Below, piece after piece: positions 46,238 through 55,019 of a DNA stretch of 64,000 nucleotides. The position numbers and the translations under genes were made by a program. Origin of the DNA: Betaproteobacteria bacterium (GTDB lineage: Bacteria > Pseudomonadota > Gammaproteobacteria > Burkholderiales > Burkholderiaceae_C); NCBI GenBank assembly GCA_016716535.1, contig JADJWD010000007.1, positions 744,001 through 808,000 of the forward strand, given 5' to 3'. Each line of letters starts with the position of its first letter. The first letter of the stretch is position 1. Below the pieces are notes generated by a model, which made no database searches, was not told the DNA's origin, and saw only the letters and a list, made by a program, of their open reading frames with translations.

Positions 46238-47242
46238 ATGAACCGTCGTTCCCTCCTTGCCCGCTCGTCCTTCATGACGGCTGCCATCGCGCTGGCCGCC
46301 ATTGCCGCCACGCACGCCGGCACTGCGTTTGCGCAGGCCGGCTCCTGGCCCACGCGCCCCGTCAAGATCGTCGTGCCCACGGGCCCCGGCAGCAGCCTCG
46401 ACCTCATCGTGCGTGCGATGGGCGACAAGCTCGGCGCGCGCTGGGGGCAGCCGGTGGTCGTCGAGAACAAGCCGGGCGCCGGCGGCATGCTCGGCGTCGA
46501 TGTCGCGGCCAAGGCGAGCGACGGGCACACGCTGGCGATCGGCTTCAACGGGCCGATCGCCTTCGGCCCGTTCCTCTACCGCAAGATGCCGTACGACCCG
46601 GCCAAGGACCTCGTGCCGGTGATCATGACGACGAGCCAGCCGAACGTGCTGGCCGTCAACGCCGACAAGGTGCCGGCGAAGACGGCGGCCGAGTTCGTCG
46701 CCTGGGCCAAGGCGCAGAACGGCAAGGTCAATTACTCGTCGCTCGGCAACGGCAGTTCGGCGCACCTGACGATGGAACTGCTGATGGCCGAAGCCGGCTT
46801 CGCGGCGACGCACGTGCCGTTCAACGGCAGCCCGCCGGCAGCGATGGCGGTGGCGCAGGGCGAGGCCGACGCCACCTTCATGGTCGCGCCGGCGTTGATG
46901 CCGCACGTGCGCAACAACAAGGTGCGGCTGATTGCCGTCAGCAGCGCGCAGCGGCCCGAGAGCCTGAAGGACCTGCCGGCGCTCGCGGCGAGCGGCTTCC
47001 CGAACGTCGAATCGCTGGCCTGGAACGGCCTCTTCGCGCCGGCCGGCACGCCCGAGGCGGTGGTCACGCGCATCAACGCCGACGCCAACGCCGTGCTGCA
47101 AGACCCTGCGGTGCGCCAGGCGCTCGCAGCGCAGGGCCTGACGATCGTCGGCGGCAGCGCCGCGGACTTCAAGCGCGCGATCGACGGCGACGTGAAGCGC
47201 TGGGGGCCGCTGATCACGCGGCTGGGTATCAAGCTGGACTGA
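46238..47242 (+). CDS. Bug-family (TctC-like) periplasmic solute-binding protein
   Basis: Periplasmic binding protein of the Bordetella uptake gene family, typical of Burkholderiales, where hundreds of paralogues bind carboxylates. The 334-residue protein has a signal peptide with ArgArg start (MNRRSLLARSSF) ending near GTAFAQAG, then the family blocks WPTRPVKIVVPTGPGSSLD, RWGQPVVVENKPGAGGMLG, YDPAKDLVPVIMTT, HVPFNGSPPAAMAVAQGEAD and GLFAPAGTPEAVVTRIN. No TctA/TctB membrane genes are adjacent, so it is an orphan. ATG 46238 fits the signal peptide. Ligand unknown. Confidence 0.92.
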   Translation: MNRRSLLARSSFMTAAIALAAIAATHAGTAFAQAGSWPTRPVKIVVPTGPGSSLDLIVRAMGDKLGARWGQPVVVENKPGAGGMLGVDVAAKASDGHTLAIGFNGPIAFGPFLYRKMPYDPAKDLVPVIMTTSQPNVLAVNADKVPAKTAAEFVAWAKAQNGKVNYSSLGNGSSAHLTMELLMAEAGFAATHVPFNGSPPAAMAVAQGEADATFMVAPALMPHVRNNKVRLIAVSSAQRPESLKDLPALAASGFPNVESLAWNGLFAPAGTPEAVVTRINADANAVLQDPAVRQALAAQGLTIVGGSAADFKRAIDGDVKRWGPLITRLGIKLD

Positions 47243-47282
47243 CGGCGTCCGGGGGCACGGCTCTGCCGCTACGATGCACCGC

Positions 47283-48275
47283 ATGGCGACTTCCAAGAAT
47301 CCCTTTTCGGCCGACGCGTCGTTCGGCATGAACTACCAGATGGGCCCGGCGGGCTCGGCCGGCGGCGCGGCGACCGCCGCACCCCCCGCAGCCCCGGCGT
47401 ACGGCCCGGCCGATCTCGTCTTCGACGTCACCGAGGCCGACTTCGAGGCGCGCGTGCTCGAAGCCTCGCTCGACGTGCCGGTGCTGCTGGACTGCTGGGC
47501 GCCGTGGTGCGGGCCGTGCCGCTCGCTCGGGCCGGTGCTGGAAAAGGTCGTGCAAAGCCTCGGCGGCCGCGTGCTGCTGGCCAAGATCAACACCGACGAG
47601 GCGCCCAACATCTCGGCGGCGCTGCGCATCCGCTCGATCCCGCTGGTCGTGCTGTTCGTCGGCGGCCGGCCGGTGGACCAGTTCGTCGGCGCGCTGCCCG
47701 AGGGGCAGATCCGCCAGTTCTTGGACAAGCATTTGGGCCAACTCGCGCCGGCGGGTTCGCCGGTGGACGAGCTGCGCCAGGCCGCCGCCGAGGCCACCGA
47801 CCCGGCCGAGACCGAGGCGCTGCTCGCCGAGGTGCTGGCGGTCGACCCGACCCATGCGGCGACGCTGATGGACCTGGCCGAACGCGCGATCGCGCGCGGC
47901 GATGTCGACACCGCCGCCGCGCTGCTCGAACGTGTCGCGCCCGACGCGCGCGGCGACCGCCACCCGGCACTGCTGAAGCGCATCGAACTCGCGAAGAACC
48001 GGCCGCCCGGCAATGCGGCCGAGTTCCAGGCGCGCATCGCCGCCAATTCGAAGGACTTCGAGGCCCGCTTCGGGCTCGCCGCGCTGCAGGTCTACGAAGG
48101 CGACTTCAACGCCGCCTTCGACCAGCTGCTCGAAGTGGTGCTACGCGACAAGAACACCGACCCCGAAGGCTGGCGCGAGCGCGCTCGCCGGCAGCTCGTC
48201 GAGTGGTTCGCGATCTGCGGCGACGAAGAAGCGGTCAGCCGCGGGCGGCGTTACCTCGGCATGTACCTGAACTGA
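47283..48275 (+). CDS. ybbN: Thioredoxin-TPR co-chaperone YbbN (CnoX)
   Basis: Cytoplasmic chaperone with a thioredoxin domain and TPR tail. The 330-residue protein has the Trx active site WAPWCGPCRSLGP near residue 75, the cis-Pro in IRSIPLVVLFVGG, and helical repeats from residue 160 (ETEALLAEVLAVDPTHAAT, DRHPALLKRIELAKNR) ending in the family's FWERARRQLVEWFAICGDE-like tail (ERARRQLVEWFAICGDEEAV). Two starts are possible, 47274 (MHRMATSK) and 47283; the second is chosen. The WCGPC motif is intact, unlike E. coli YbbN, so it may also be redox-active. Confidence 0.92.
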   Translation: MATSKNPFSADASFGMNYQMGPAGSAGGAATAAPPAAPAYGPADLVFDVTEADFEARVLEASLDVPVLLDCWAPWCGPCRSLGPVLEKVVQSLGGRVLLAKINTDEAPNISAALRIRSIPLVVLFVGGRPVDQFVGALPEGQIRQFLDKHLGQLAPAGSPVDELRQAAAEATDPAETEALLAEVLAVDPTHAATLMDLAERAIARGDVDTAAALLERVAPDARGDRHPALLKRIELAKNRPPGNAAEFQARIAANSKDFEARFGLAALQVYEGDFNAAFDQLLEVVLRDKNTDPEGWRERARRQLVEWFAICGDEEAVSRGRRYLGMYLN

Positions 48276-48278
48276 TCC

Positions 48279-49037
48279 TCACTCGCGCGCGTAGGTGCGC
48301 GCGCCGAAGATCGCGCTGCCCACGCGCACGATCGTCGCGCCTTCGGCGACGGCGGCTTCGAGGTCGGCGCTCATGCCCATCGACAGCGTGTCGAGTGCCA
48401 GCCCCTCGGCGCGCAACGCCTCGAACAACTCGCGCAGCGCGCGGTGCTGGCGCTGCTGCGCGGCAGCGTCGTCGGTGGGCTCGGGGATCGACATCAGCCC
48501 GCGCAGACGCAGCCGCTCGGGCGCCAGCGCCGCGACGGCACGCGCCAGCGCCGGCAGCTCGGCCGGCGCGACGCCGCTCTTGCTGGCCTCGCCGCTGACA
48601 TTCACTTGCAGGCACACGCACAGCGGCGGCAGCGTCGCCGGCCGCTGCGCCGCCAGCCGCTCGGCGATCTTCAGCCGGTCGACCGTGTGCACCCAATCGA
48701 ACGACTCGGCCACCGGCCGTGTCTTGTTGCTCTGCAAGGGGCCGATCAGGTGCCATTGCAGCTCGGCGCGCAGGTCGGCCAGCGCCTCGATCTTCGCCAG
48801 CGCCTCCTGCACGTAGTTCTCGCCGAAGGCCCGTGCGCCGGCGGCATGCGCCTCGCGCACCGCGTCAGCGCCGAAAGTCTTGCTGACGGCGAGCAAGGTG
48901 ACGCCGCGGGCCACTGCATCCGCTTGCGCCACTTCTTCGGGCACGCGCGTGAAGATGTGCGCACCACGGCCGGCCGCAGTGCACGCCCTGGCGAGGCGCA
49001 CCCTCACTTCTTGCAGGTTGCTTCCGATGCTGCCCAT
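48279..49037 (-). CDS. yggS: PLP-binding homeostasis protein YggS
   Basis: YggS/PLPBP-type pyridoxal phosphate carrier in B6 homeostasis. The 252-residue protein is the single TIM-barrel family: LLAVSKTFGADAVREAH with the PLP Lys, FGENYVQEALAKIEAL, LQWHLIGPLQSNKTRPV, LQVNVSGEASKSGV, and the phosphate-binding end LSMGMSADLEAAVAEGATIV. Between residues 23 and 42 there is an extra segment (RGAHIFTRVPEEVAQADAVA) longer than in most members. Convergent with ybbN and adjacent to divergent pilT, an arrangement conserved in many proteobacteria. Confidence 0.93.
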   Translation of the reverse strand: MGSIGSNLQEVRVRLARACTAAGRGAHIFTRVPEEVAQADAVARGVTLLAVSKTFGADAVREAHAAGARAFGENYVQEALAKIEALADLRAELQWHLIGPLQSNKTRPVAESFDWVHTVDRLKIAERLAAQRPATLPPLCVCLQVNVSGEASKSGVAPAELPALARAVAALAPERLRLRGLMSIPEPTDDAAAQQRQHRALRELFEALRAEGLALDTLSMGMSADLEAAVAEGATIVRVGSAIFGARTYARE

Positions 49038-49040
49038 AAT
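49011..49040 (+). promoter_or_regulatory. Candidate sigma-70 promoter of pilT
   Basis: TTGCAG (-35, 49011-49016) and CATAAT (-10, 49035-49040) are separated by 18 bases. Transcription would start near 49047, about 40 bases before the pilT ATG. It overlaps the start of the divergent yggS gene. The match is good for this GC-rich sequence but not proven. Confidence 0.5.
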
Positions 49041-49087
49041 CCTCCGAAGCTTACGCGCGTGCCGCGAGCAGCCGCCGCGCCCCCTGC

Positions 49088-50131
49088 ATGGACATCACCC
49101 AACTGCTGGCCTTTTCGGTCAAGAACAAGGCCTCGGACCTGCATTTGTCGGCGGGGCTGCCGCCGATGATCCGCGTGCACGGCGACGTGCGGCGCATCAA
49201 CGTCGAAGCGCTGGACCACAAGGCGGTGCACGCCATGGTCTACGACATCATGAACGATGCGCAGCGCAAGCACTACGAGGACACGCTCGAGTGCGACTTC
49301 AGCTTCGAGATCCAGGGGCTGGCGCGCTTCCGCGTCAACGCGTTCAACCAGAACCGCGGCGCCGGCGCCGTGTTCCGCACGATCCCGAGCAAGATCCTCA
49401 CGCTCGAGCAGCTCGGCTGCCCGAAGGTCTTCGCCGAGCTGTCGCTCAAGCCCCGCGGCCTCGTGCTCGTCACCGGCCCCACCGGCAGCGGCAAGAGCAC
49501 GACGCTGGCGGCGATGGTCAACCACATGAACGAGAACGAGTACGGCCACGTGCTCACGGTGGAAGACCCGATCGAATTTGTGCACGAAAGCAAGAAGTGC
49601 CTCGTCAACCAGCGCGAGGTGGGCCCGCACACGCTGAGCTTCTCCAACGCGCTGCGCTCGGCGCTGCGCGAGGACCCCGACGCGATCCTCGTCGGCGAGA
49701 TGCGCGACCTCGAGACGATCCGCCTCGCGCTCACCGCGGCCGAGACGGGCCACCTCGTCTTCGGCACGCTGCACACCTCGAGCGCCGCGAAGACGATCGA
49801 CCGCGTCGTCGACGTGTTCCCGGCGGCCGAGAAGGAGATGGTGCGCGCGATGCTGTCGGAGTCGCTCGTCGCCGTCATCTCGCAGACGCTGTGCAAACTC
49901 AAGGACGGCACCGGCCGCGTCGCCGCGCACGAGATCATGCTCGGCACGAGCGCGATCCGGAACCTCATCCGCGAGAACAAGATCGCCCAGATGTACAGCT
50001 CGATCCAGACCGGCCAGAGCATGGGCATGCAGACGCTGGACCAGAACCTCGCCGACCTGGTGCGCCGCAACCTCGTCTCGGCGGCCGAGGCGCGCGCCAA
50101 GGCGAAGATCCCGGAAAACTTCCCCGGCTGA
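49088..50131 (+). CDS. pilT: Type IV pilus retraction ATPase PilT
   Basis: Hexameric motor that disassembles the type IV pilus, powering twitching. The 347-residue protein begins MDITQLLAFSVKNKASDLHL and shows the Walker A GPTGSGKSTTLAAM near residue 133, the Asp box VEDPIEFVH, Walker B-like ILVGEMRDLETI, the His box HLVFGTLHT and the C-terminal family motif AGMN-region DLVRRNLVSAAEARAKA. The first 95 residues form the PAS-like domain. No pilus assembly genes are near; in this order pilT-pilU stand apart from pilBCD. PilU follows 28 bases later. Confidence 0.96.
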   Translation: MDITQLLAFSVKNKASDLHLSAGLPPMIRVHGDVRRINVEALDHKAVHAMVYDIMNDAQRKHYEDTLECDFSFEIQGLARFRVNAFNQNRGAGAVFRTIPSKILTLEQLGCPKVFAELSLKPRGLVLVTGPTGSGKSTTLAAMVNHMNENEYGHVLTVEDPIEFVHESKKCLVNQREVGPHTLSFSNALRSALREDPDAILVGEMRDLETIRLALTAAETGHLVFGTLHTSSAAKTIDRVVDVFPAAEKEMVRAMLSESLVAVISQTLCKLKDGTGRVAAHEIMLGTSAIRNLIRENKIAQMYSSIQTGQSMGMQTLDQNLADLVRRNLVSAAEARAKAKIPENFPG

Positions 50132-50159
50132 TCAAGCGGGCGGGCAGGCAGGAGAGCGC

Positions 50160-51296
50160 ATGGAACGCGACCAGGCATCGAAATTCGTCAACGACCTGCT
50201 GCGGCTGATGGTCGGCCGCAACGGCTCCGATCTCTTCCTCACCGCCGACTTCCCGCCGGCCATCAAGGTCGACGGCAAGATCACCAAGGTGAGCCCGCAG
50301 CCGCTGACCGGCCAGCACACCGTGGCGCTGGCGCGCGCGGTGATGAACGACAAGCAGGCCGCCGAGTTCGAGAAGACCAAGGAGTGCAACTTCGCCATCA
50401 GCCCGCAGGGCGTCGGGCGCTTCCGCGTCAACGCCTTCCTGCAGCAAGGGCAGATCGGCCTCGTCTTCCGCACGATCCCGCGCGAGCTGCCCACCATCGA
50501 CGGCCTCGGCCTGCCGGTGGTGCTGAAGGACGTGGCGATGACCAAGCGCGGCCTGTGCATCTTCGTCGGCGCCACCGGCAGCGGCAAGAGCACGTCACTG
50601 GCCGCGATGGTCGACTGGCGCAACGAGAACAGCTACGGCCACATCATCACCGTCGAGGACCCGGTGGAGTTCGTGCACGCGCACAAGAACTGCATCATCA
50701 CGCAGCGTGAACTCGGCATCGACACCGACAGTTGGGAGATGGCGCTGAAGAACACGCTGCGCCAGGCGCCCGACGTCATCCTGATGGGCGAGATCCGCGA
50801 CCGCGAGACGATGGAGCACGCGGTCGCGTTCGCCGAGACCGGCCACCTGTGCCTGGCGACGCTGCACGCCAACTCGGCCAACCAGGCGCTGGACCGCATC
50901 ATCAACTTCTTCCCCGAAGAGCGGCGCCAGCAGTTGCTGATGGACCTGTCGCTGAACCTGAAGGGCCTCGTCAGCCAGCGCCTGCTGCCGCGCGAGAGCG
51001 GCCGCGGGCGCATCGCCGCGGTCGAGATCATGCTGAACACGCCGCTCGTCAGCGACCTCATCTTCAAGGGCGAGATCGCCGAGATCAAGGAGCTGATGAA
51101 GCGCAGCCGCGAGCACGGCATGCAGACCTTCGACCAGAGCCTGTTCCAGCTCTACGAGGACCATCAGGTCAGCTACGACGACGCGCTGCGCAACGCCGAC
51201 AGCATCAACGACCTGCGGCTGCAGATCAAGCTGCAAAGCCAGCGCGCGCGCAAGCTCGACCTCGCCGAGGGCACCGAGCACATGCGCGTCGTCTGA
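50160..51296 (+). CDS. pilU: PilT-dependent retraction ATPase PilU
   Basis: Paralogue of PilT that adds force to pilus retraction and needs PilT to work. The 378-residue protein has Walker A GATGSGKSTSLAAM, Asp box VEDPVEFVHAHKNCI, Walker B-like ILMGEIRDRETM and His box HLCLATLHA, in the same order. The start QASKFVNDLLRLMVGRNGSD and the C-terminal ALRNADSINDLRLQIKL are typical of PilU rather than PilT. It lies 28 bases behind pilT, so the two are one operon. Confidence 0.95.
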   Translation: MERDQASKFVNDLLRLMVGRNGSDLFLTADFPPAIKVDGKITKVSPQPLTGQHTVALARAVMNDKQAAEFEKTKECNFAISPQGVGRFRVNAFLQQGQIGLVFRTIPRELPTIDGLGLPVVLKDVAMTKRGLCIFVGATGSGKSTSLAAMVDWRNENSYGHIITVEDPVEFVHAHKNCIITQRELGIDTDSWEMALKNTLRQAPDVILMGEIRDRETMEHAVAFAETGHLCLATLHANSANQALDRIINFFPEERRQQLLMDLSLNLKGLVSQRLLPRESGRGRIAAVEIMLNTPLVSDLIFKGEIAEIKELMKRSREHGMQTFDQSLFQLYEDHQVSYDDALRNADSINDLRLQIKLQSQRARKLDLAEGTEHMRVV

Positions 51297-51338
51297 CGCG
51301 GCGCGTGCAACGACTGCGCTGAACGGAGCGACGCGCAC

Positions 51339-52235
51339 ATGGCAGCAACGCGCGAATACGGCACCGTGCTGCCGCGCCGGCTGGCCTTCATCGGCCTCGG
51401 GGTGATGGGCCATCCGATGGCCGGGCACCTGGCGCGCGCCGGCCACCGCGTCACCGTCTACAACCGCACCGCCGCCAAGGCCGAGGCCTGGGTGCGCGAG
51501 TACGGCGGCCACAGCGCGCCGACGCCGCGCGAGGCCGCCGACAGCGCCGACGTGGTGTTTGCCTGCGTCGGCAACGACGACGACCTGCGCAGCGTCACGC
51601 TGGGCGAGGACGGTGCCTTCGCCGGCATGGGCAGCGGCGCGATCTTCGTCGACCACACCACCGCGTCGGCCGCGGTGGCGCGCGAGCTGCACGCTGCAGC
51701 ACGTGCGCGCGGCCTGCACTTCATCGACGCGCCGGTCTCCGGCGGCCAGGCGGGCGCAGTGAATGGCGCGCTCACCGTGATGTGCGGCGGCGACGCCGAG
51801 CCGTTCGAGGCGATGAAGCCGATGGCGATGAACTTCGCGCGCGCCGTCACGCGCATCGGCGAAAGCGGCGCCGGGCAGCTGGCGAAAATGGTCAACCAGA
51901 TCAGCATCGCCGGGCTGGTACAGGGGCTCGCCGAGGCGCTCGCCTTCGGCCGCCGCGCGGGCCTGGACATGCCGCTCGTGCTGGACGTGATCGGCAAGGG
52001 CGCCGCGCAGAGCTGGCAGATGGACAACCGCGGCAAGACGATGCTCGAAGGCCACTTCGACTTCGGCTTCGCGGTCGACTGGATGCGCAAGGACCTCGGC
52101 CTCGTGCTCGACGAGGCGCGCCGCAACGGCGCGCAACTGCCGGTGACGGCGCTCGTCGACCAGCTCTACGCCGAGCTGCAGCAAGCCGGCGGCGGCCGGC
52201 AGGACACCTCGAGCCTGATCAAGCGGCTGAAGTAG
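51339..52235 (+). CDS. Beta-hydroxyacid dehydrogenase family (3-hydroxyisobutyrate dehydrogenase-like)
   Basis: NAD(P)-dependent oxidoreductase of 298 residues. The nucleotide site is RRLAFIGLGVMGHPMAGHLA at residue 8, the substrate block is FIDAPVSGGQAGAVNGALTVM near 130, and the catalytic Lys is in GESGAGQLAKMVNQ near 180. The helical C-terminal half (FGRRAGLDMPLVLDVIGKGA; MRKDLGLVLDEARRNGAQLP) matches the 3-hydroxyisobutyrate / tartronate semialdehyde reductase class. Which acid it uses is not shown. GGAG precedes the ATG by about ten bases; it is 42 bases after pilU and may be read with it. Confidence 0.9.
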   Translation: MAATREYGTVLPRRLAFIGLGVMGHPMAGHLARAGHRVTVYNRTAAKAEAWVREYGGHSAPTPREAADSADVVFACVGNDDDLRSVTLGEDGAFAGMGSGAIFVDHTTASAAVARELHAAARARGLHFIDAPVSGGQAGAVNGALTVMCGGDAEPFEAMKPMAMNFARAVTRIGESGAGQLAKMVNQISIAGLVQGLAEALAFGRRAGLDMPLVLDVIGKGAAQSWQMDNRGKTMLEGHFDFGFAVDWMRKDLGLVLDEARRNGAQLPVTALVDQLYAELQQAGGGRQDTSSLIKRLK

Positions 52236-52259
52236 CCGCTGAAGTCGCCGCAGTCGCGG

Positions 52260-52868
52260 CTACTTCTTGGCGCCGGTCATCGCCGCCAGCTCTTCCTCGG
52301 ACATGATGTCCAGCACACGCACCACCTTGGCGACGCCCGCCACGGTCCGCGCGATGTCGACGGCGCGCGTCGCCTCGCGTTCGGTGACGCGGCCCATCAG
52401 GTAGACGACGCCGCGCTCGGCGATGACGCGGTAGGCGTTGGCGGCCACGTCCTTGGCGTCGACGAGCGAGGCCTTGACCTTGGCGCCGAGCAGCGAATCG
52501 CTCGAGCGCTGCGAGACGGTGAGGTTGGGCGCGACGACAAGTTCGTTGACGACGGTGCGCACGTTCTCGACGCTGGCGACCGCTTTCTCGACCGCGGCGC
52601 GCTCGGTCTCGCCGGGCACCTCGCCGGTGATGAGCACCGTGCGGTTGTAGCTGTGCACGTTGATGCGGCCGAGCGTCGCCAGGTCCTTGGCGCGCGACTC
52701 GGCCTTCGTCTCGATCGTCTTGTCCTCGAGCTGCATGCCGGTGGTGCGCCGGTCGGTGACGACGAGGCCGGTGCCGACGACCGCGCCGCCCAGCAGCAGC
52801 GGCGCGCAGCCGGCCAGCAGCGTGCTGCCGCAAAGCGCCAGCATGGCGGCGGATAGGCGGATGTTCAC
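52260..52868 (-). CDS. dolP: BON-domain outer-membrane lipoprotein DolP
   Basis: Outer-membrane lipoprotein of the DolP/YraP type that supports envelope integrity. The 202-residue protein has a lipobox LLAGCAPLL near residue 21, then two BON domains. BON1 spans about 60-120 (RINVHSYNRTVLITGEVPGE; VRTVVNELVV). BON2 spans about 125-190 (KASLVDAKDVAANAYRVIAE; RGVVYLMGRVTEREATRAVD; VAKVVRVLDIMS). ATG at 52868 overlaps the stop of the SIS gene by four bases (ATGA). The SIS-BON pair is the usual diaA-dolP order. Confidence 0.92.
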   Translation of the reverse strand: MNIRLSAAMLALCGSTLLAGCAPLLLGGAVVGTGLVVTDRRTTGMQLEDKTIETKAESRAKDLATLGRINVHSYNRTVLITGEVPGETERAAVEKAVASVENVRTVVNELVVAPNLTVSQRSSDSLLGAKVKASLVDAKDVAANAYRVIAERGVVYLMGRVTEREATRAVDIARTVAGVAKVVRVLDIMSEEELAAMTGAKK

Positions 52869-53404
52869 GGTTCGAGATCTCCCATCAACTGGTAATCGAT
52901 CGCGTCACACAGGCAGTGCAGCACCAGCATGTGCACCTCGGCGACGCGCGCGCCACGCTCGTGCGGCACGGCCACCAGCACGTCGCTCTCGGCGAGCAGC
53001 TCGCGCAACTCCGAGGCGCCGCGCCCGGCCAGCAGCACGAGCGTCATGTCCTTGCCGCGCGCGGCGGCGATCAGCGGCGCGCTCTCGCCCTCGCCGTTGT
53101 CCACCAGCAGCAGCACGTCGCCGGGCAGGCCGAGTGCACGCACCTGCTCGACCGCCTGCGTGCCCAGCGCGACGGCCGCCAACGGCGGCCGCTCGCGCTC
53201 GAAGCGGCCGAGCAGCAGGCGCTGGAAGTGCAGCGCCAGCATCGCGCCGGTGCCCGCCGCATGCACGAGCACCTTGCCGCCGCCGGTGATGGCCCCCAGC
53301 AGCGCCTGCGCCGCTTCGGCCACCGGCCGGGCCAGCACTTCGGCCGACTGGTATTTCAGGTCGGCGCTCTCGAAGAACTGCTGCTGGATGCGCTGCTCGA
53401 GCAT
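52865..53404 (-). CDS. SIS-domain protein DiaA/GmhA-like
   Basis: Phosphosugar-binding SIS-fold protein of 179 residues, of the phosphoheptose isomerase / DiaA group. Seen are GGGKVLVHAAGTGAMLALHFQ near residue 45, GTQAVEQVRALGLPGDVLLL, the AARGKDMTLVLLAGR strand and the His in EVHMLVLHCLCDAIDYQL. Catalytic residues of true GmhA are partly replaced (HAAGTGAM instead of HGNGGSAADAQH-like), which favours the DiaA role in replication initiation control. It is followed by dolP. Upstream rsmI/yraN, usual neighbours, are absent here; a universal stress protein gene diverges instead. Confidence 0.85.
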   Translation of the reverse strand: MLEQRIQQQFFESADLKYQSAEVLARPVAEAAQALLGAITGGGKVLVHAAGTGAMLALHFQRLLLGRFERERPPLAAVALGTQAVEQVRALGLPGDVLLLVDNGEGESAPLIAAARGKDMTLVLLAGRGASELRELLAESDVLVAVPHERGARVAEVHMLVLHCLCDAIDYQLMGDLEP

Positions 53405-53490
53405 GGGGCATGCATCATATGACAGGGGTCGCGGCGCTCAGTTCCACCGCGGCCGCCGCCACCAGGCATCAACGCCACGGAGCCTTTGTG

Positions 53491-54384
53491 ATGACCCCAC
53501 GCGGACCGATCGTCGTCGCCACCGACTTCTCGGCGCATGCCCGCCATGCCGCCGACCGCGCCGCGCGGCTGGCGCACGAGACGCACACGCCGCTCGTCGT
53601 GATGCACGTGCTGCCCGGCGAGCCGCTGGCGCAGATCCGCGCCTGGCTGGGCGCGGCGAGCGCGCCCGAGCAGAAGATGCGCGACGAGGCGCGCACGCAG
53701 CTCGACACGCTCGCTGCCGACCTGGCGCGTGCCCGGCACGTGCAGGTGCAGACCGAACACGCCGCCGGCTCGGCGATGGACGAGATCCTCGCCGCCGCCG
53801 AACGGCTGGATGCGCCGCTGCTGGTGCTCGGCGCGCGCGGCGCGGGCTTCCTGCGCCGGCTGGTGCTCGGCACCACGTCGGAGCGGCTGATGCGCTGCAC
53901 CGCGCGCCCGCTGCTCGTGGTGCGGCAGACGCCGCACGAGCCGTACCGGCGCGTGCTCGTCGCGGCCGACTTCTCGCCGTGGTCGCGCGAGGCGCTCGTG
54001 CTGGCGCGGCGCGCCGCCCCGCATGCGCACCTCGTGCTGTTCACGGCCTACGAGGTGCCGTTCGAGGAGAAGCTGCGCTTCGCCGGCGTCGATGCCGCGA
54101 CGGTGGAGTCGTACCGCCAGCAGGCGCGCGCGCGGGCGCGGCAGCAGCTGCACACGCTGGCCGAAGGCGCAGGGCTCACGCCTTCACAGTGGGAGCCGTG
54201 CGTTGTCGAGGGCGACGCGTCGCTGCGCATCGTCGAGAACGAGCAGTCGCACGACTGCGACCTCGTCGTGCTGGGCAAACACGGCCAGTCGGCGACCGCC
54301 GACCTGCTGCTGGGCAGCGTCACCAAGCACGTGCTCGCCGAGGGCAGCGCCGACGTGCTGGTGTCGACGCGGCGCAGCGGCTGA
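53491..54384 (+). CDS. Tandem universal stress protein (two UspA domains)
   Basis: Cytoplasmic universal stress protein of 297 residues with two UspA domains. Domain one (about 5-148) begins PIVVATDFSAHARHAADRAA and has LVLGARGAGFLRRLVLGTTSERLM, with the ATP-binding Gly-x(2)-Gly-x(9)-Gly pattern. Domain two (about 150-297) begins YRRVLVAADFSPWSREALVL and ends DLVVLGKHGQSATADLLLGSVT. The ATG at 53491 is preferred; the open frame 27 codons further up has no ribosome-binding site and a low-complexity leader. It converges on the cation antiporter operon. Confidence 0.92.
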   Translation: MTPRGPIVVATDFSAHARHAADRAARLAHETHTPLVVMHVLPGEPLAQIRAWLGAASAPEQKMRDEARTQLDTLAADLARARHVQVQTEHAAGSAMDEILAAAERLDAPLLVLGARGAGFLRRLVLGTTSERLMRCTARPLLVVRQTPHEPYRRVLVAADFSPWSREALVLARRAAPHAHLVLFTAYEVPFEEKLRFAGVDAATVESYRQQARARARQQLHTLAEGAGLTPSQWEPCVVEGDASLRIVENEQSHDCDLVVLGKHGQSATADLLLGSVTKHVLAEGSADVLVSTRRSG

Positions 54385-54393
54385 GCGGCGCAC

Positions 54394-54729
54394 TCAGGAA
54401 CGCCGCTGCAGCGGCGGCGGCAGCGGGTCGCCGGCCTGGCGGCGGCGGAACAGCGCCGCGCGCGCCAGCACGATCGTCGTCACCGGCGCGGTGATCGACA
54501 GGATGATGATGATCAGCCACACGTGCAGCCCGAGGCCCGGGCTGCGCACGCTGAAGTGCACGATCGACGCCGCGGTCACCGCCCACGCCGCCAGCGTCGA
54601 GGTCAGCGCCGGCGCATGCATGCGCAGGAAGAAGTCGGGCAGCCGCGCCAGCCCGAGCGCCGAGGCGAGCACGAGCGCGCCGCTGGCCAGCAGCAGCACG
54701 GCGACGACGATCTCGGCGGCGAAGACCAT
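54394..54729 (-). CDS. phaG: Mrp/Pha cation-proton antiporter subunit G
   Basis: Smallest membrane subunit of the antiporter, 111 residues with three helices: VVAVLLLASGALVLASALGLA, TLAAWAVTAASIVHFSV and WLIIIILSITAPVTTIVLAR. The motif LARLPDFFLRMHAPALTSTL between the first two is the PhaG/MnhG signature. Last gene of the operon, two bases after phaF. Confidence 0.92.
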   Translation of the reverse strand: MVFAAEIVVAVLLLASGALVLASALGLARLPDFFLRMHAPALTSTLAAWAVTAASIVHFSVRSPGLGLHVWLIIIILSITAPVTTIVLARAALFRRRQAGDPLPPPLQRRS

Positions 54730-54731
54730 CG

Positions 54732-55019
54732 TCAGATCACCGCGCCGCGCAGCAGGAACTTCGCCAGCGCCACCGAGCCGACAAAGCCGAACAGCACCAT
54801 CATCAGCGCGCCCTCGAAGTACATCTCGCTGTCGTAGCGGATCGCCAGCACCAGCATCACCAGCATGCCGGCGACGTAGACGAAGTCCATCGCCAGCACG
54901 CGGTCCTGCGCTGTGGGGCCGCGCAGGATGCGCACGGCGCCGATCGCCATCGCCAGCGCGTACATCACGAGCGTGGCGGTGATCGAAAGCGAGAGCACGT
55001 CGATGGACACATCGCTCAT
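54732..55019 (-). CDS. phaF: Mrp/Pha cation-proton antiporter subunit F
   Basis: Membrane subunit of 95 residues with three helices. The family motif RILRGPTAQDRVLAMDFV follows the first helix; the rest reads YVAGMLVMLVLAIRY and GALMMVLFGFVGSVALAKFL. ATG 55019 overlaps the phaE stop by four bases. The protein is close to the usual length. Confidence 0.93.
   Translation of the reverse strand: MSDVSIDVLSLSITATLVMYALAMAIGAVRILRGPTAQDRVLAMDFVYVAGMLVMLVLAIRYDSEMYFEGALMMVLFGFVGSVALAKFLLRGAVI

Noticed and set aside
53410..53490. Upstream start for the universal stress protein
   Set aside because: The 27 extra residues are low-complexity and lack a ribosome-binding site; GGAG lies before the ATG at 53491.
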